Assembly: GCA_019914995.1 (NCBI GenBank) | Contig: CM034145.1 | Coordinates: 4,409,262 to 4,473,261, forward strand | DNA from: Acanthochlamys bracteata | Taxonomy: Eukaryota > Streptophyta > Magnoliopsida > Pandanales > Velloziaceae | DNA: 64,000 nt | Direction: 5' to 3' | Shown: piece by piece, positions 12,196-24,634 of the stretch | Numbering within the stretch: position 1 is the stretch's first letter | Layout of the letters: every line of letters starts with the position of its first letter | Notes under the pieces: model-generated | Told to the model about the DNA's origin: nothing | Databases searched by the model: none | The model's input: only the letters and a program-made list of their open reading frames with translations | Position numbers and translations under genes: made by a program

Positions 12196-14031
12196 TAATC
12201 TTTAATTTTTCTATAAAATTTCTGTCACTGCATAAATAACATATTCATCAATGAAAAGAATTTTTGTGAGAAACATAAATGCCATAGTTTTGGAAGTACA
12301 ACAAGAATGTAGAAGAAGATAAACGAATTTTCGTTTGTGTGAAGTTTATGAAATTGACTTTGATTCTGAGGGAAGTGTTTATGCACTACACGCTAAATTG
12401 TGCCAAATATTTGTTATTTTTGTGCGTAAAATTCACGTAACGTTAATCATCTAAGGACTACAAACATATTTTACTACCAAATCTTTCAGAAATAATTTGG
12501 TTAATCCCATACGGTATCACAACGTTAGCGATGCAACTTTGAATTTAGGAAGAAGAGGTTATCGGTATAATGTTCTGGTCATTAAATTTTTAAGAACAAT
12601 TCGTGCAAGAATCCTATACATGTATTAAAACGTGTAATGAAAAATCAGCTTGCATCTACATTGAAAGTTAATATGCACCAGCTGCGTTGTAGGTTATCAT
12701 TCTTAAAAAGTTCTTGTTTAACTCCAAAAAAATTATGTATAGTTTTTTTAATTTTTTTTAAAAAATATGGATGAATTGTAGGTTATAAAATAATTACACA
12801 TATCATATTTTTAATATTTATAAAATAAGATGCATAAATTTTTTTTACGAAAAATTTTTTTCATAAGTTTTTTCAAATATCTCCAAATATCCAAAATAAT
12901 ACAAGAGTGTATACGTCAACCGAACCCATAACAAAGGAACATTTACTTGTACAAAGTAATTCAAAAACATATTTTCTAAAGCTAAATTACTAAAAATAAA
13001 TTAATAAAAATTACACCTCGGCCACACCTCTGGAGGTCTTGTTGGGTGCCGACATTGTCGCTTCTACTTCGTCCACAACTGCTTGCGCAGGTGATTCCCT
13101 CTAAGGATATGCTTTTATTGTGATTATTGATGGTGAATGATATTGATGGTGAAGCATTTCACTACCTTAATTATATTTATTTTGATTTCATTAATAAAAA
13201 GAACGAAAAATTATTTTTTATTTCTCGCCATATTTTATGATAAAATGTGTATCTATTAAATTGGTGGATACACATGATGACAAAGAGAAAATAAATTTGC
13301 TTCAAGTTTTGTTCTTTTTATATTTAATTTTTTAAATATTCAATATTTATTTTAATTAGATATTTTTTAATTAAATATTTATTTAATTAATATATATTAT
13401 TTTATATTATAATAATTTATAATTTTTATATTTATTTAAGTTTAATTAATTTTAGCTGGTAGAAAAAATAATAAAATTATATGATCAATTTTTTGATTTA
13501 AAATTTTATTTAATTTTGCTAATTTATATCAAACATTAATAAAAAAATTAAATTAATATAAAAAATTAATCAAAAAGTTATATTAATAAAGTTAATTTAA
13601 ATTATATTAATTAAATTAGTTTAAAGTTATATTAATAAAAATTATATTAATATAAATAACAAGAGTATTTGAGTATTTTATAAAAAATTTATTTCTGTTC
13701 TTATTTAGTTATCTATCTATTCAAACATAGTTAGCTTGTTATCCTTACTATATATCCAAACGTTGTAAAGTAAAATAGTTATTTTTTCTATCTGTTCTTT
13801 TATTATTTTTTCAATCTATCCTCTTACTCTTATTTTTTAACCATATATCCAAACATACCATAAGACGGAATGCTCTCTTATCGATGCATTTTTACATCCC
13901 ACAGCTTCGGCAGATCGAATAAATTTTTTTAAAAAAAAATTATGTTTTGGTTTTAAAGATAAAAATTGGGTGACTTAAATTTGAATCACGTCGGATTATG
14001 ATAAGCTGTTTGATGACTCAACAAAATGACT

Positions 14032-14249
14032 TAAGAGATGTTTGACGATTGCTTATAAAAAAATTTTATAATAAAAAATATTTTAATTATTTAAAAAAAT
14101 AATAATAAGTAATAATATGATCTTACGAAGTAAAATTTTTATACCTTAAATTCTTTTAAAGTTTTATATAATATTATAAATTTATTGAGATATGTAAGAT
14201 AAAAAGTTAGAATTAAAATAAGTTAAAATGCTTCAAGACACCACCTTAT
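14032..14249. repeat. MITE-like AT-rich repeat
   Basis: The left end AAGAGATGTTTGACGATTGC mirrors the right end, whose complement reads AAGGTGGTGTCTTGAAGC. The interior is AT homopolymer-rich and includes AATAATAATAAGTAATAAT, also seen in the copy at 16718. Confidence 0.45.
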
Positions 14250-15489
14250 AATCTTATTGGGTATACAGTTGGCACTACTACATTAAACACATTCACTTTG
14301 GAGAGCATGATTACAAAATAAATATATACATGTAAAATAATATTCACTTTGATCCAGTAAAAAAATAAATAAATAAATAAATATATATATATATATAGTT
14401 ACTAACTTATATATCTGCGAAATCATAAATCATACAATTACATTCACTTTGGTCCAGTAAATATTAACTATAGTTATTAATCCTATAATTCATAAATTAT
14501 GCTCTATTGGTCCTCGCAAACATAATTAATATAATAATTTAGATATCAAACTCAATGCTAATCATGCATGCAAATTTAATATTTAAATATCCTTTCAAAT
14601 AAGAATTAACAACTCATATAAAATCAACAATTCGTACATCACATAATATTAAAAAAATAAATTAAATTTATTAGGGTTTTATTTTAATTCTAGTTTAAAG
14701 ATTTAACCACTGATATTAATACACATAATAATGTTGTATGAAAAAACATGAAGAAAAGAAAAGAAAGCAAATTTGAAGAATTTTTCGTCTCTAATCTGAT
14801 CTTTCTTCTGTCTTCCGTTCGGCTCTCTCTAGGTTTCCTGTCGGCTCTCCATTGACTCATTGTTGGCTCTCAATCCCCCTTTTTTATAGTTAAACTTCAA
14901 AAAAATTTCAGAATCTTTAGATTAGATTTGATGCTAAATCTGATGCTAAATTTTGGATTAAATTTGATTAGTTAAAGATATCAATGAGGGCCGCCGCTTG
15001 GTTGTCATTCTCTCCCATGATTAGCTCTTTTCTTTCCTTAATAAGATGATAAGATCATTATATTAAAAATACATGAGATTTAAATAGACCTGCTTCTTGT
15101 TGATATATAACACTTCCTTATATTCCTTCAGCAATTTATTTTTTTATTCACCTATGCTTCAGAAGAATAAAATAAAATAATTTTAATTCATATCATGAAT
15201 AAAATTTTAATAAAAATCTAATATTTACTATAATAATAAGATATAATAATATGTATCATTACACATCATCCGTTAGTACACAATTGGCATGTATAGAATA
15301 ACATGTTGCAAATGATAAGCAAAATCGTTGTCAACAAATACTGCATTATTCATACTGCTAGTTGTTTCATGCCATAAATACTATGTTAAAAGTTAGCTAA
15401 GTTGCATTGAGTTTCAACTAGAACAATATGGCATCAATATAGGTAACAGAAATACGTATAAGTACACTAGCTGAGTTATATAGGTAGTA

Positions 15490-16234
15490 ATGGGTGCAAG
15501 TGAAAGCACAAACAATCCTCCTCCTTGTGCTGAATAGGTCCAATCGTGGGAGAAGACTTCTTAACTACTAGCCTAGCTAAACATATCTACACAGTCAGAG
15601 CTGCAGGAGTGAAGCAAGGAAGGCTCGCCGCTATAGACCTTAATGGCGATCTCATCTTGAGTGAAAGGAAAACCTTGATATGGCCTATTGGGAGTACACT
15701 CCTTGTTGATCCTTCTGGAAACCCTCTTGTTTCATTTGACAAGAAGGTTTGCTTACCTAGTTAGTCTTATCAAAACGATGACTCTTTTTCTATTATAACG
15801 CGTACATCGCTTATCAGAGGGTTACCGCTGTTTTGATTTTGCAGGTAATAACTGTACATGGAAGGTGGAAAGTGTTCAAGGGAGAAAGCTCCGGCGACGA
15901 TAATCTGCTCTTTAGTATTCGTAGAAAATCGTCGATCCAGTTTCATACTGAAATGGATGTGTTTTTGGCAGGCAATACAAACGAAGACGAGTGCGATTTT
16001 AAGATCAAAGGAGAGTTCAAGCAGGGTTCGCTTAAGGTTTACAAAGGCCATTCTTCCATGGTTGTAGCACAGATGGAAAATGTTAGCAACTTCACAAATT
16101 TGCCACTGGAAGAGAATGCGTTTGGAGTGCACATCGCTGCGAACACGGATTACGTATTCATAGCTTCTCTCATCTATATTCTTTATGACCTATACCGAGA
16201 AGATGTAAAGAATCACAGAGAATCAAAGGTGTGA
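15490..16234 (+). CDS. LURP-one-related 15-like protein, apparent 1-base frameshift in exon 1
   Basis: Two exons, 15490-15746 and 15845-16234, resemble plant LOR proteins. These have a Tubby-C2-like fold and include Arabidopsis LURP1, a defence-induced protein; the biochemical role of most members is unknown. Exon 2 shows the family hallmarks GRWKVFKGES, LLFSIRRKSS, a MDVFLA segment, CDFKIKGEF, VVAQM and a hydrophobic C-terminal strand (DYVFIASLIYILYDL). The best start is ATG 15490 (MGASESTNNPPPCA), but that frame stops at TAG 15535. The conserved IGP and everything after it lie in another frame. One base missing near 15532-15533 would give the usual VIGP and a 215-residue protein, the normal family length. 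The main frame contains no in-frame ATG in exon 1. It is therefore a recent frameshift allele, a sequencing error, or a gene with an unseen upstream exon. Confidence 0.75.
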
Positions 16235-16717
16235 AGAATCTTGCTTTGCAAGCTGCTACTGGGGGAGTACTCGGTGGCTAGCTAGCTAGTTAATAGTTAC
16301 AGAGGTAGAGGTTGTTGTTACACCGTGGTCATCAAACTATTCAAGACTCGAAGAGTTTGTAATTTAAATTTAATTAAAACTGTTTGAGTTTTAGTAGAAA
16401 ATTAATTATTTATCTAATAAGAATTCTATGCAGAGATAATTTTTTATAGAATAAGTCTCTACCTTGCATCGGGTAAGAGTTAGTATTATGTAAATATGTT
16501 GTTCCTTGTTTACGTATGTGTAATGTATGTAAATTAAGGAGCTTTGGTTTAACTCTTTTTTCTGAGGTTTTTTTCTTCTACTTTTATGAGCAATTCGCTA
16601 TTTTAATAACTATTTTATGAGAAAAGAATCTTAAATTATGGAATTTAAAGTTGTACTCCGAAATTCCTGAAGATTCTCCTAACAACAAACCAAAAAAAGA
16701 CTTTCTGTCTTGCCGAG

Positions 16718-16962
16718 ATGTTTAAAAATAATTATGAAATAAAATTTTATCAAAAAAAATATTTTAAAATTTTTTTAAAATAAATTTTATTTTTTCATAA
16801 AATAACAATAATAATAAGTAATAATAGCATTTTATGAAGTAAATTTTTTTATATTTTTATAATTTTTAAAAAATTCTATAAAATAGTATGAAAAAATTTA
16901 TTTAAAAATATAAAATATAAAATAAAAATAGAGTTGAAAAGTGCTTCTAAAATACCATATGT
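16718..16962. repeat. MITE-like AT-rich repeat
   Basis: It has a GAGATGTTTAAAAATAATTATG-like left end and a right end GAAAAGTGCTTCTAAAATACC. The interior includes AACAATAATAATAAGTAATAAT. The borders are approximate. Confidence 0.4.
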
Positions 16963-17062
16963 CTATCTGAACTCTCAGGTACGCAATCATTCATGTCAAT
17001 TTGTTTTCTTTCAATAATTAATTTTTGTAACATCCTCCGCGCTAAATCTCTGCCAACTTTAA

Positions 17063-17316
17063 GAGTGCGTCTGAGAATACTTTATGAAATGAAGTTTTTT
17101 TAAATAAAAATTATTTTTATTTTTTTTTAAAATTAAGTTTTATTTTTTTTACTTTTTAAAAAAAATAAAATATGCAATAAAAAAATTTTATTTCGTAATT
17201 TTTTTATATTTTCTAAATTTTTAAATAAACTTTATATATACTTATAAAATATTTTTTAAAAAATATAAAATAAAAAAAAATGATAATTAGTTTATAAAAA
17301 GCTGCCCCAAACGCTC
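17063..17316. repeat. MITE with terminal inverted repeats and CTTTAA direct repeats
   Basis: This is the clearest member of the AT-rich family. The left end is GAGTGCGTCTGAGAATACTT. The complement of the right end is GAGCGTTTGGGGCAGCTTTT. CTTTAA flanks both sides (17057-17062 and 17317-17322), a plausible target-site duplication. Confidence 0.6.
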
Positions 17317-18095
17317 CTTTAAATGAAGTAATCTAATACAGTCAAATTTTAGAATCAAATAAAAAAAGCTAACATGTTAAAATTTGAAAGAAGTGAATCT
17401 ATGAGAGCTTACATTTTTGGCTTCTATTAAATTTACACGTACATATAAATACGGCATACAGATGAAGGAGCTAGCTAGAGAAAATGGTAAGTGGCGTTGG
17501 TTGATGAGTTGCTTTCAGTGCCATGTCTATTATTACAAAGCTACAGATCTCTCTTACAACAGTTTCTGCAAGTAATAATAAAGCTGACAGCTTTCTATCT
17601 TTATTATAAATACCAAAACCATGGGTCCCTTGCTAGCTAGTTATTCCATTATATATCATTTTATACTTTGTCATTAAATTTGCTCCATAAAAATCTTTTC
17701 ACATAAGTAGTCTCAAACATTTATACAAATAAAAAGTTTTTTAATAAATGCTGAATGCAAATCAAACGTGATAATGCAATATATTCGGTAATTCAATTAC
17801 TTGTAAAAAAAATGAATCATGGTAATACAATATTCCTATATTTACATTAATTATCGGGAATCATAATTAGCGAGGATTAAGATTCCAACAGTAAAATTGC
17901 AAGAAATAAACCGAACACCCTCTTAAGTTCGTACTCTAAATTGAATCTTGTTATTCTAAAGTTAGACCTACATAACATAAAGAATTGTCTAAACAACTAT
18001 GTAGTGTATCTAAACGGTAAATATTTATTCAAACTTTGAGTTGAATTTACTTACCTCTAAAGTTGAACTAATTATCTCGTCCTGATAATATTCAC

Positions 18096-18312
18096 GAAAT
18101 CGTTTGAAAATATTTTTAAGATAGAATTTTTTTGAAATAAAAAATATTTTTATTTTTTTAAAAATAAATTTTATTTTTTTATTTAAAAAAATTAATAAAA
18201 ATATATAATAAAAAATTCATTATATAAAATTTTTTATATTTTTTATAAAAATATATTTTTAAAATATAAAATTAAAAAATTATTTTTAAAATAAGCAATG
18301 CCAAACGCTCTC
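18096..18312. repeat. MITE-like AT-rich repeat
   Basis: The left end is GAAATCGTTTGAAAATATTT. The right end is AGCAATGCCAAACGCTCTC, whose complement GAGAGCGTTTGGCATTGCT pairs with it. Confidence 0.5.
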
Positions 18313-18379
18313 AGATAAAGCGGACGGTAGCAGCTTTTACATAAAAGCTGTTTTATTATTTGATGTTGAATTTGCGCCA

Positions 18380-18388
18380 CATATAAAT
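18380..18388 (+). promoter_or_regulatory. Candidate TATA box of the proline-rich protein gene
   Basis: CATATAAATA lies about 220 bases before the ATG. A weaker ATGTATAAAT at 18431 is an alternative that would give a shorter leader. Confidence 0.4.
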
Positions 18389-18608
18389 ACATAATTGTGT
18401 ACCTACAATGCCAACATAATAATGACTACCATGTATAAATTCTCACAAATATACGAAAATGTAATTCATTTGCGCCATTTTTCGTTGCTCCTACGACAAA
18501 TGCAGTCCTGGTATTGCATAGGTTACAAACCTCAGAGAAGAAGGGATACCATAACACATATTTCTGCCAAACTACAAAACAACTCAAACAAGCATCAACC
18601 GAAGCGCC

Positions 18609-19028
18609 ATGACTAACAACATGACTGCTTCAAGAACCCTCTGTTTTCTCTTCTTCATCTCCACAACTTTGGTTCCTGCAGCAGCTGCGAAAATTCCATA
18701 CAGTCCTAAAGCCCCTACACAACTTCCACCAAAAGTCATCCCACCAAAGTTTCCACCAGTCAACCCTTTTTGCCCGAGAGATGTTCTTAAGCTTGGTGCA
18801 TGCGCGAATGTTCTCGGAGGTGCTGTTAAAAATGTTGTGGGAGATAGATTGGGAATGGGCAAGTGTTGTGCATTACTTGAAGGTTTGACGGATGCTGAGG
18901 CAGCAGCGTGCCTTTGCACTGTGATCAAAGAGACTGCGCTTGGTATTACAACGGAGTGGTCAGTTGCCCTCAGTGTTCTTGTGAGCTCTTGCAAGAAGCA
19001 AGTCCCTGATGGTTTCAAGTGCTTCTAA
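18609..19028 (+). CDS. 14 kDa proline-rich protein DC2.15-like (hybrid proline-rich, 8-cysteine motif)
   Basis: A single-exon secreted protein of 139 residues. Residues 1-27 form a signal peptide with a hydrophobic core and the cleavage-type sequence PAAAA. Residues 28-54 are a short proline/lysine-rich linker (PPKVIPPKFPP). Residues 55-139 form the eight-cysteine domain of the lipid-transfer/2S-albumin superfamily, with Cys at 55, 65, 86, 87, 101, 103, 128 and 138 in the order C, C, CC, CXC, C, C. The pattern and length match DC2.15, AIR1 and EARLI1-type cell-wall hybrid proline-rich proteins, linked to cell wall and plasma membrane interfaces, auxin or cold response and defence. A second Met at position 5 is an alternative start. 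Its specific role is not deducible. Confidence 0.93.
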   Translation: MTNNMTASRTLCFLFFISTTLVPAAAAKIPYSPKAPTQLPPKVIPPKFPPVNPFCPRDVLKLGACANVLGGAVKNVVGDRLGMGKCCALLEGLTDAEAAACLCTVIKETALGITTEWSVALSVLVSSCKKQVPDGFKCF

Positions 19029-19808
19029 TCTACCAAGAGTTAGTTGGAACTTTGTTTTGCTTTGCTTTGCTTTGCTTGTTAGGCTGAATGCTGCTGCAGA
19101 TCTGCTTTTGGTTTTGTCTTAAGAACAAGGTGTTGTTTGCAATGATTTCTGCAAGAAATTTCTTTGTTTTTTCTTGTTGATCTAAGTTTGTGTTAAGTTT
19201 TCTTGGTTGAATGATCAAAAATCAATAATTATTAAATCTCTATACAGAGTGATAATACATTCTAAGAGAAAACAAAACTACAAATGGCAAATTTCAGATA
19301 TATATACTATGTTATTTTGTTTCTGAACATTTTTTCTTCGCAAACCACTATTCCAGAATACATGAGTCTAATACAGGATCATCGTAGCTCGGCGATTTTC
19401 TTGTGAATGTCTACAAATTCATAAATTATGAAAAGAAACAGAAGAAGCTCTGCATTCCTGTATGTGAGTCGCACACTTCAATCAGCTTCCATCTAGATGA
19501 TGTTCCATTCTTCATGGGTGCTGAGGGATTGCAGAAACGTCCTTCATCAAGCAGACACTCGACAAAATTTTTGTCACGTTTCACAAACTCTATAAAGATA
19601 ATGAAAGCAAAAAAATAATCTAATCAAGAAACTGGTAAAGAAAAGACTGAAACAATAATGATTGTTCAACCTTTCAGGCAAGGTAAATTTTATAGAATTC
19701 TAAGAGAAATATTCTATATAGCATATGTTCACCAAGCTCAAGAAAAGCAACATACCTACCGCCAATGCACCATACATAGAGAATGAATAGAACGGATTGT
19801 GCTTAGTC

Positions 19809-22800
19809 TTAAAAGAACCTTCTTAGAGTTTCAACAATCTTCTCAGGCCTGAAGAGCATAATACTTACAAGTAACTGCTGTCAAAGGAAAGAAAGATACT
19901 ACGAAATGAAATAAAAAATGTACCAGTCCTCTTGAGGCATATGGCCAGCTCCTTCTATTAACTTCACCTTGATAGCACCAGGATTTCCATTTTGGAACTC
20001 CTCCGCTGTTGAAGTAGGCAAATACTTGTCTGCAACTCCCCAAGCAAGTAGGATGGGTTTGTCCCAACTGTCAATTGAAAATTTTGTTACTCAGAAACAA
20101 GCTGATTACAAAGAACCAGCAATGCAGAATTTGGAGGACTACTTGACGAGGCCAATATGCAGACATGCATGCCAACAGCATAAATGATAATTAAGCTGGT
20201 ATCCATATAATAATTTTTTAAACAGTTCTTACAACTCTTTGAGTCTACTAACAGGAAAAAAAAAAAAAAAGAAATCACAAGGAAATATATGGTAATTTGC
20301 AGATCACCTTACAGACAAGTATCCGCTTGATATTCGTGTTAAGATACTGTTGAAATTTGCCTTTCTTGCAGCTTCAAGCAATGCTGCATAAGCATCATGA
20401 GAAAAGAAGCTACATGTGTAAATAATAAATTGATGTTAAAGACTTTACTGCGACATTGTGCTCCCTATTATGCAAGCTTTTGTATATAGCATTTATCAAA
20501 GAGTAGGATTTCAAAGTATACTCACGTCTTGCTTCAACAAGATAAAGATTATGTAGTCTATCAATTGCAAAAGAAAATGCTCTAACTAAATCCAAATCAT
20601 CTCTTAATAAGGAGCAACTTTATCAAGAAAACAAACCTTGAGGCGGTTGGAGCTCCTCTACCATTGAACATGGATTACGTTCTATCGAGTATGAGATATT
20701 TAATATGAACATGTAGTATTTATTTGCATATTAGTTTCCCAGTTTAACTTCTGAAGTTAGGATTAATACTGAATTCACCGTATCTGACAATCAACAATCT
20801 GTTAGAGCTTAAAACCTTAAAGGGGTTGATCTAGAAGAACATTCTAGTCCATGCTCTCATATATTATTGTACAGATAATTTTGAGTTTTTGAGACATAAT
20901 GATATGAAATTTACGCAGTTTAAAGCCTACTGAGCTTCAAAGTTTGCCCATCTCCAAATTCTAAGGGTATTGAATAAAACTGATAGCTTGGGTTTGAATG
21001 TTACAAAAAGTACTAACCAAATCCAGGTCCACTGCTTGATAAGTATGGTAACCGATAGACATCTGCCTTTTCTGACTTCAAAACATATCTGTCATTAAGA
21101 ACAGTCATAAGCAGTATAGATCCTAAGACTCAAGCAGAAGTTTACAAAACCTGATTACTTCCAAGAGTGCTTTTTAGAGCTAGATGAATAATATGGCCAT
21201 TTAACATTGTAGGAAAATGATAGAAAGCGATTCACAACAAGCTATTAGTCCCCAAATAATTGGTCGGGTAACCATGAGTTCCATATGAAGAGTTATGCAG
21301 CAAATCATAGAATCTGTAAAATTGTAGCATATTCCATGGTCAAGCATATTGTACAAATTGTAACATTGCATATATCAAACATTACCTGGATTTCATCATC
21401 CTCTATTAACTTTCTGGCTGACATCATCTATAAGTTTAGATGCAGAATTGCTAGACAATCAAATGCTTCAATTATGGTGTCCCAACTCAATGCCACATGG
21501 GATGAACTAATGCATATATTTGGGCAACTGAATACAGACAGACTACCATTTCATGTAAGTTAGCCACATCGTAAGTAAACTGGAACAACAATCATGCAAG
21601 TGGGATATCCTTCATGTAGCTAAAAAGTTGATAAAGATTTAAGAAAACATATAGGAAGTGCCACAAAATTTTGTTGAAGTCCCTATGGAGAGTTTAGGAT
21701 AAGATGGAAGACACATACGGGCTACCTGCTTCGATAAATCGTTCAGCCATGATTGCATTCTGAGATGTAAATTCACCATAGAGGGGAATTCTAAGAAGAG
21801 GCAAATAAAACCATGTTATTCTGCAAGTGGATATTTTTTCATTGTAGCTATTTGTAGCTGTAAGAAATGGGAGGTTTTTACACTTACAAAGTGGCACATA
21901 CGCAAAATTATCTGACTGTATATAGTGAATATTCAAAATATGCAACTTAAAAGAAACGGAGATGTAAACAACTCATTTCCATGGTAAGTTCAGTTTAGAT
22001 GCCTTTACCATTCCATCTAAGTTCTCAACATCACTAAAAGGATCACAAAGAAAATCAGAAGCTGCAGTAACCTTAAGGATCCTTTAAGCATTATTAAACT
22101 GGATGCATGGAATTATGTGCACCAACAGAAAAAATTAGAATTGAAAGATCAAAGATGTGTTGCTCTCTTGTCGTTTAAAATTGAAGACATCATGCACCTA
22201 ACTACTGGCATGGTTCGTGTAAAAGCATTTTCATTTTATAATGGTTTAAGATTGCAATAATTATTTGTCAAATCCACTTTGAGAAATAGGCAAGAACTGC
22301 ATTTCTTTGCAGTCAAGAAATGCTGCATGAAGCTTACCTTAGTTTCTGGAATAACCCTGGCAGAGATGCTGAGAGTGTCAATGGACTATTAAGAATTACG
22401 AGCTTCGAGATTTTGTCAGAATTCTTTAGAGCCCAAGTCAGTCCATAAGAACCTACTAGAAACCCCTACAATATGAACATTGAAGAGTGATGTATTATCC
22501 TTACAACACTAACAATCTGTTTAGAATGTCTTTACTTCTTCTATTACAATTTATACCTGAACCACTAGATAGAATGGAGAATTGATATTCAAGACTGACA
22601 GAAGCTTGTCAAATTCAGTATGGTATTCTTCTTCTGCATTCAGAAGTAATTAATCCATATATGCTTAATTTTATAAAAAGACAAAGCCCAGGCGGATCTC
22701 AAAAGACCTGTGTATGTAAAACCATAGCCAGGCTGTGGCTTGTCACTGAAACCAAAACCTATCCAGTCTGGTGCAAAGCAATGGAAGCCAGCCTCTGCCA

Positions 22801-24634
22801 TCTAATTGTAGCAACAATAGTTGAAGAAACAGAAGAATCATCCTAAAAAATGTTAAAAGAAAATTTCTAAACAATAGGAATGTAACTATTCACAAAGACA
22901 CAGAGTATCTGCTACACATGAAATTTACATGCAGTAGAAAATGTGGATGCTTATCTTGTTGAAGATAACAAAATCTTTAGCTGATTTTAGTGATAAAATT
23001 AACAATGTGAAAAAATATTTGGTGTCCTGTTCTTGTAATCATGTTCCTGTCAAGGGTACAATAATATGGTTACATGACTATCTCGTCCTCCTTGTTCTGC
23101 TGACTTCTTGAGTCCCTAATGACATTTCTCTGTTTTATAGTGAGTGCTTAGAAAAAGATGCTCCTACCAAATCAATCATACTCTATAGGTAGGATATGTC
23201 AGTGGATAGGAAGAGCGAGACCATGGCTTAGTTGATTGTTTAATTGTTGTGTGTCATTCAATTAATAGTTGAACTTAAGGACGTATAAGTTTAAAATTTT
23301 GTAGCTAATGCATTGCAGACGACCACACATACCTGGGCCATAACAACTCGGTAACTGAAAGATTGAGTAGGAGCGCCATGAATGAACACAACAGTTCCAT
23401 TCCTGCTTTCAGATGATCCTAACATGAAATAGATTATTACCTTCTTTGGAGAAATTTGAATTAAGAGCATTTTGTGATAAAAGCAATCTTACAGAACTTC
23501 AAACAATATCAAAGATTGTATATACGGTGTGTGTGTGTGTTTTGATTTATAGTTCATCAACCATAAGTCATATAGTAATAGTAGTGTACACTCCATGGCT
23601 CTATTGCACATTCGTATACTAGTCTCAAATCAAACAAGTTTACACTACATGCCTGTTGTTCCTATAACAAAATTCTGGAGAAAGTGGTCACATCGCAACT
23701 GTACAACAATTATGTTATTGGCAATATGGACTCTTTAAGTAAATTGGTTTAAGAAAAGCGTCTACAGAAAAGAAAACACTGTTTTCTGCTTAAGTTGCAA
23801 CCTATTAGTCTGCATCCCTCCACTACTAAGATCTAGTCTTGAGTTTCTTGTAATCTACTGGACGTTCTTTCAGGAAGTTGAAAGTGCATACCCTTAGCAC
23901 TTTCCCAACCATAATTATGCAAGTGATTGTTATGATATAAATCCTCCTAAATTTGTGTATTCTCGTCCTTTTTGTTCTTTTTATCGAATACCAAAACTGC
24001 AACAACATTTCCACAAACCACAATAGCAGCTTTCCAATCCAATCCCAAGTGCATCCTAATAAAGAAATCTAAGAAGCTAAAGATTAAAACTAATCCCGTA
24101 TGACCAATATCACTCGTGCAATCGATATGATTAATTCAATGCATCTTGCAGATATATATGCAAACTAACAGGTTCAAAAGAAATATTAAGATTACCTGTT
24201 TCCCTGACAAACCACCTCAGACTACCTGATTTCACGTAGGATCCATATTCCCTGCCTTTGTCCTCTATCCTCTGAAACCCGCAGCATCATCACATTTCAT
24301 AAAACAGAAACTTATCAATTGTTCCTCCTAAAAACCAAGAAGGAATATTCAGAAGACATAAAGACATTCTGTTACTTACATAGAGCATCTGCCCAACATT
24401 GCCATCCTCGGCAGGTGATTCAGGCAGCTGGATAGCACTGCGGCTTGAGGGATTATCTGTAACAAAACCAAAAGGGTTGAAGGCAGGTTTGTCATCCTCA
24501 ACACTGCTCCTCGCTACCACCAAGGCACTTGTCTTACTACTCAAGGACCATGGCCGCCACAGTGAACTTTTTTTAGTGTTATTCTTCGCAAAAGAAGTGG
24601 AGATAGAAGGAGCACAGAGCACAGCGGTGGCCAT
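19809..24634 (-). CDS. Chloroplast-targeted alpha/beta-hydrolase, haloalkane dehalogenase-like
   Basis: Eleven exons join in phase: 24634-24380, 24271-24196, 23418-23333, 22801-22708, 22633-22557, 22465-22338, 21790-21719, 21088-21018, 20383-20308, 20067-19924 and 19848-19809, giving 372 residues. The first 45 or so residues are Ser/Lys-rich and acid-poor, like a transit peptide. The hydrolase core follows: oxyanion-hole HGAPTQSFSYR, APDWIGFGFSDKP, the strand before the nucleophile elbow (LVVQGFLVGSYGL, 192-205), WGVADKYLP with the likely acid Asp325, and GAGHMPQEDWPE with His354. Where haloalkane-dehalogenase-like enzymes have the nucleophile Asp (VxQDW), this protein has Gly197, so its chemistry may differ or be lost. 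As I recall it, the Arabidopsis counterpart is At1g52510. Its substrate is unknown. Confidence 0.9.

Larger units (their letters stand above)
11310..15480. other. AT-rich intergenic region
   Basis: No gene is supported. It begins with the presumed promoter of the minus-strand RFS6-like gene. It includes a GC-rich mitochondrial-like insert (11930-12195), a MITE-like repeat (14032-14249) and a mixed AAAT/TA microsatellite near 14371-14397. Most of the remainder is homopolymer-rich AT sequence. Confidence 0.5.
16560..18370. other. Intergenic, AT-rich
   Basis: No gene is seen between the LURP-one-related gene and the proline-rich protein gene. It contains three MITE-like repeats, and the remaining stretch 17330-18090 shows nothing I can name. 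Confidence 0.5.

Noticed and set aside
18584-19018. A 144-codon minus-strand frame over the proline-rich protein gene
   Set aside because: The plus strand encodes a signal peptide and the complete eight-cysteine motif, and the opposite frame has no family features.
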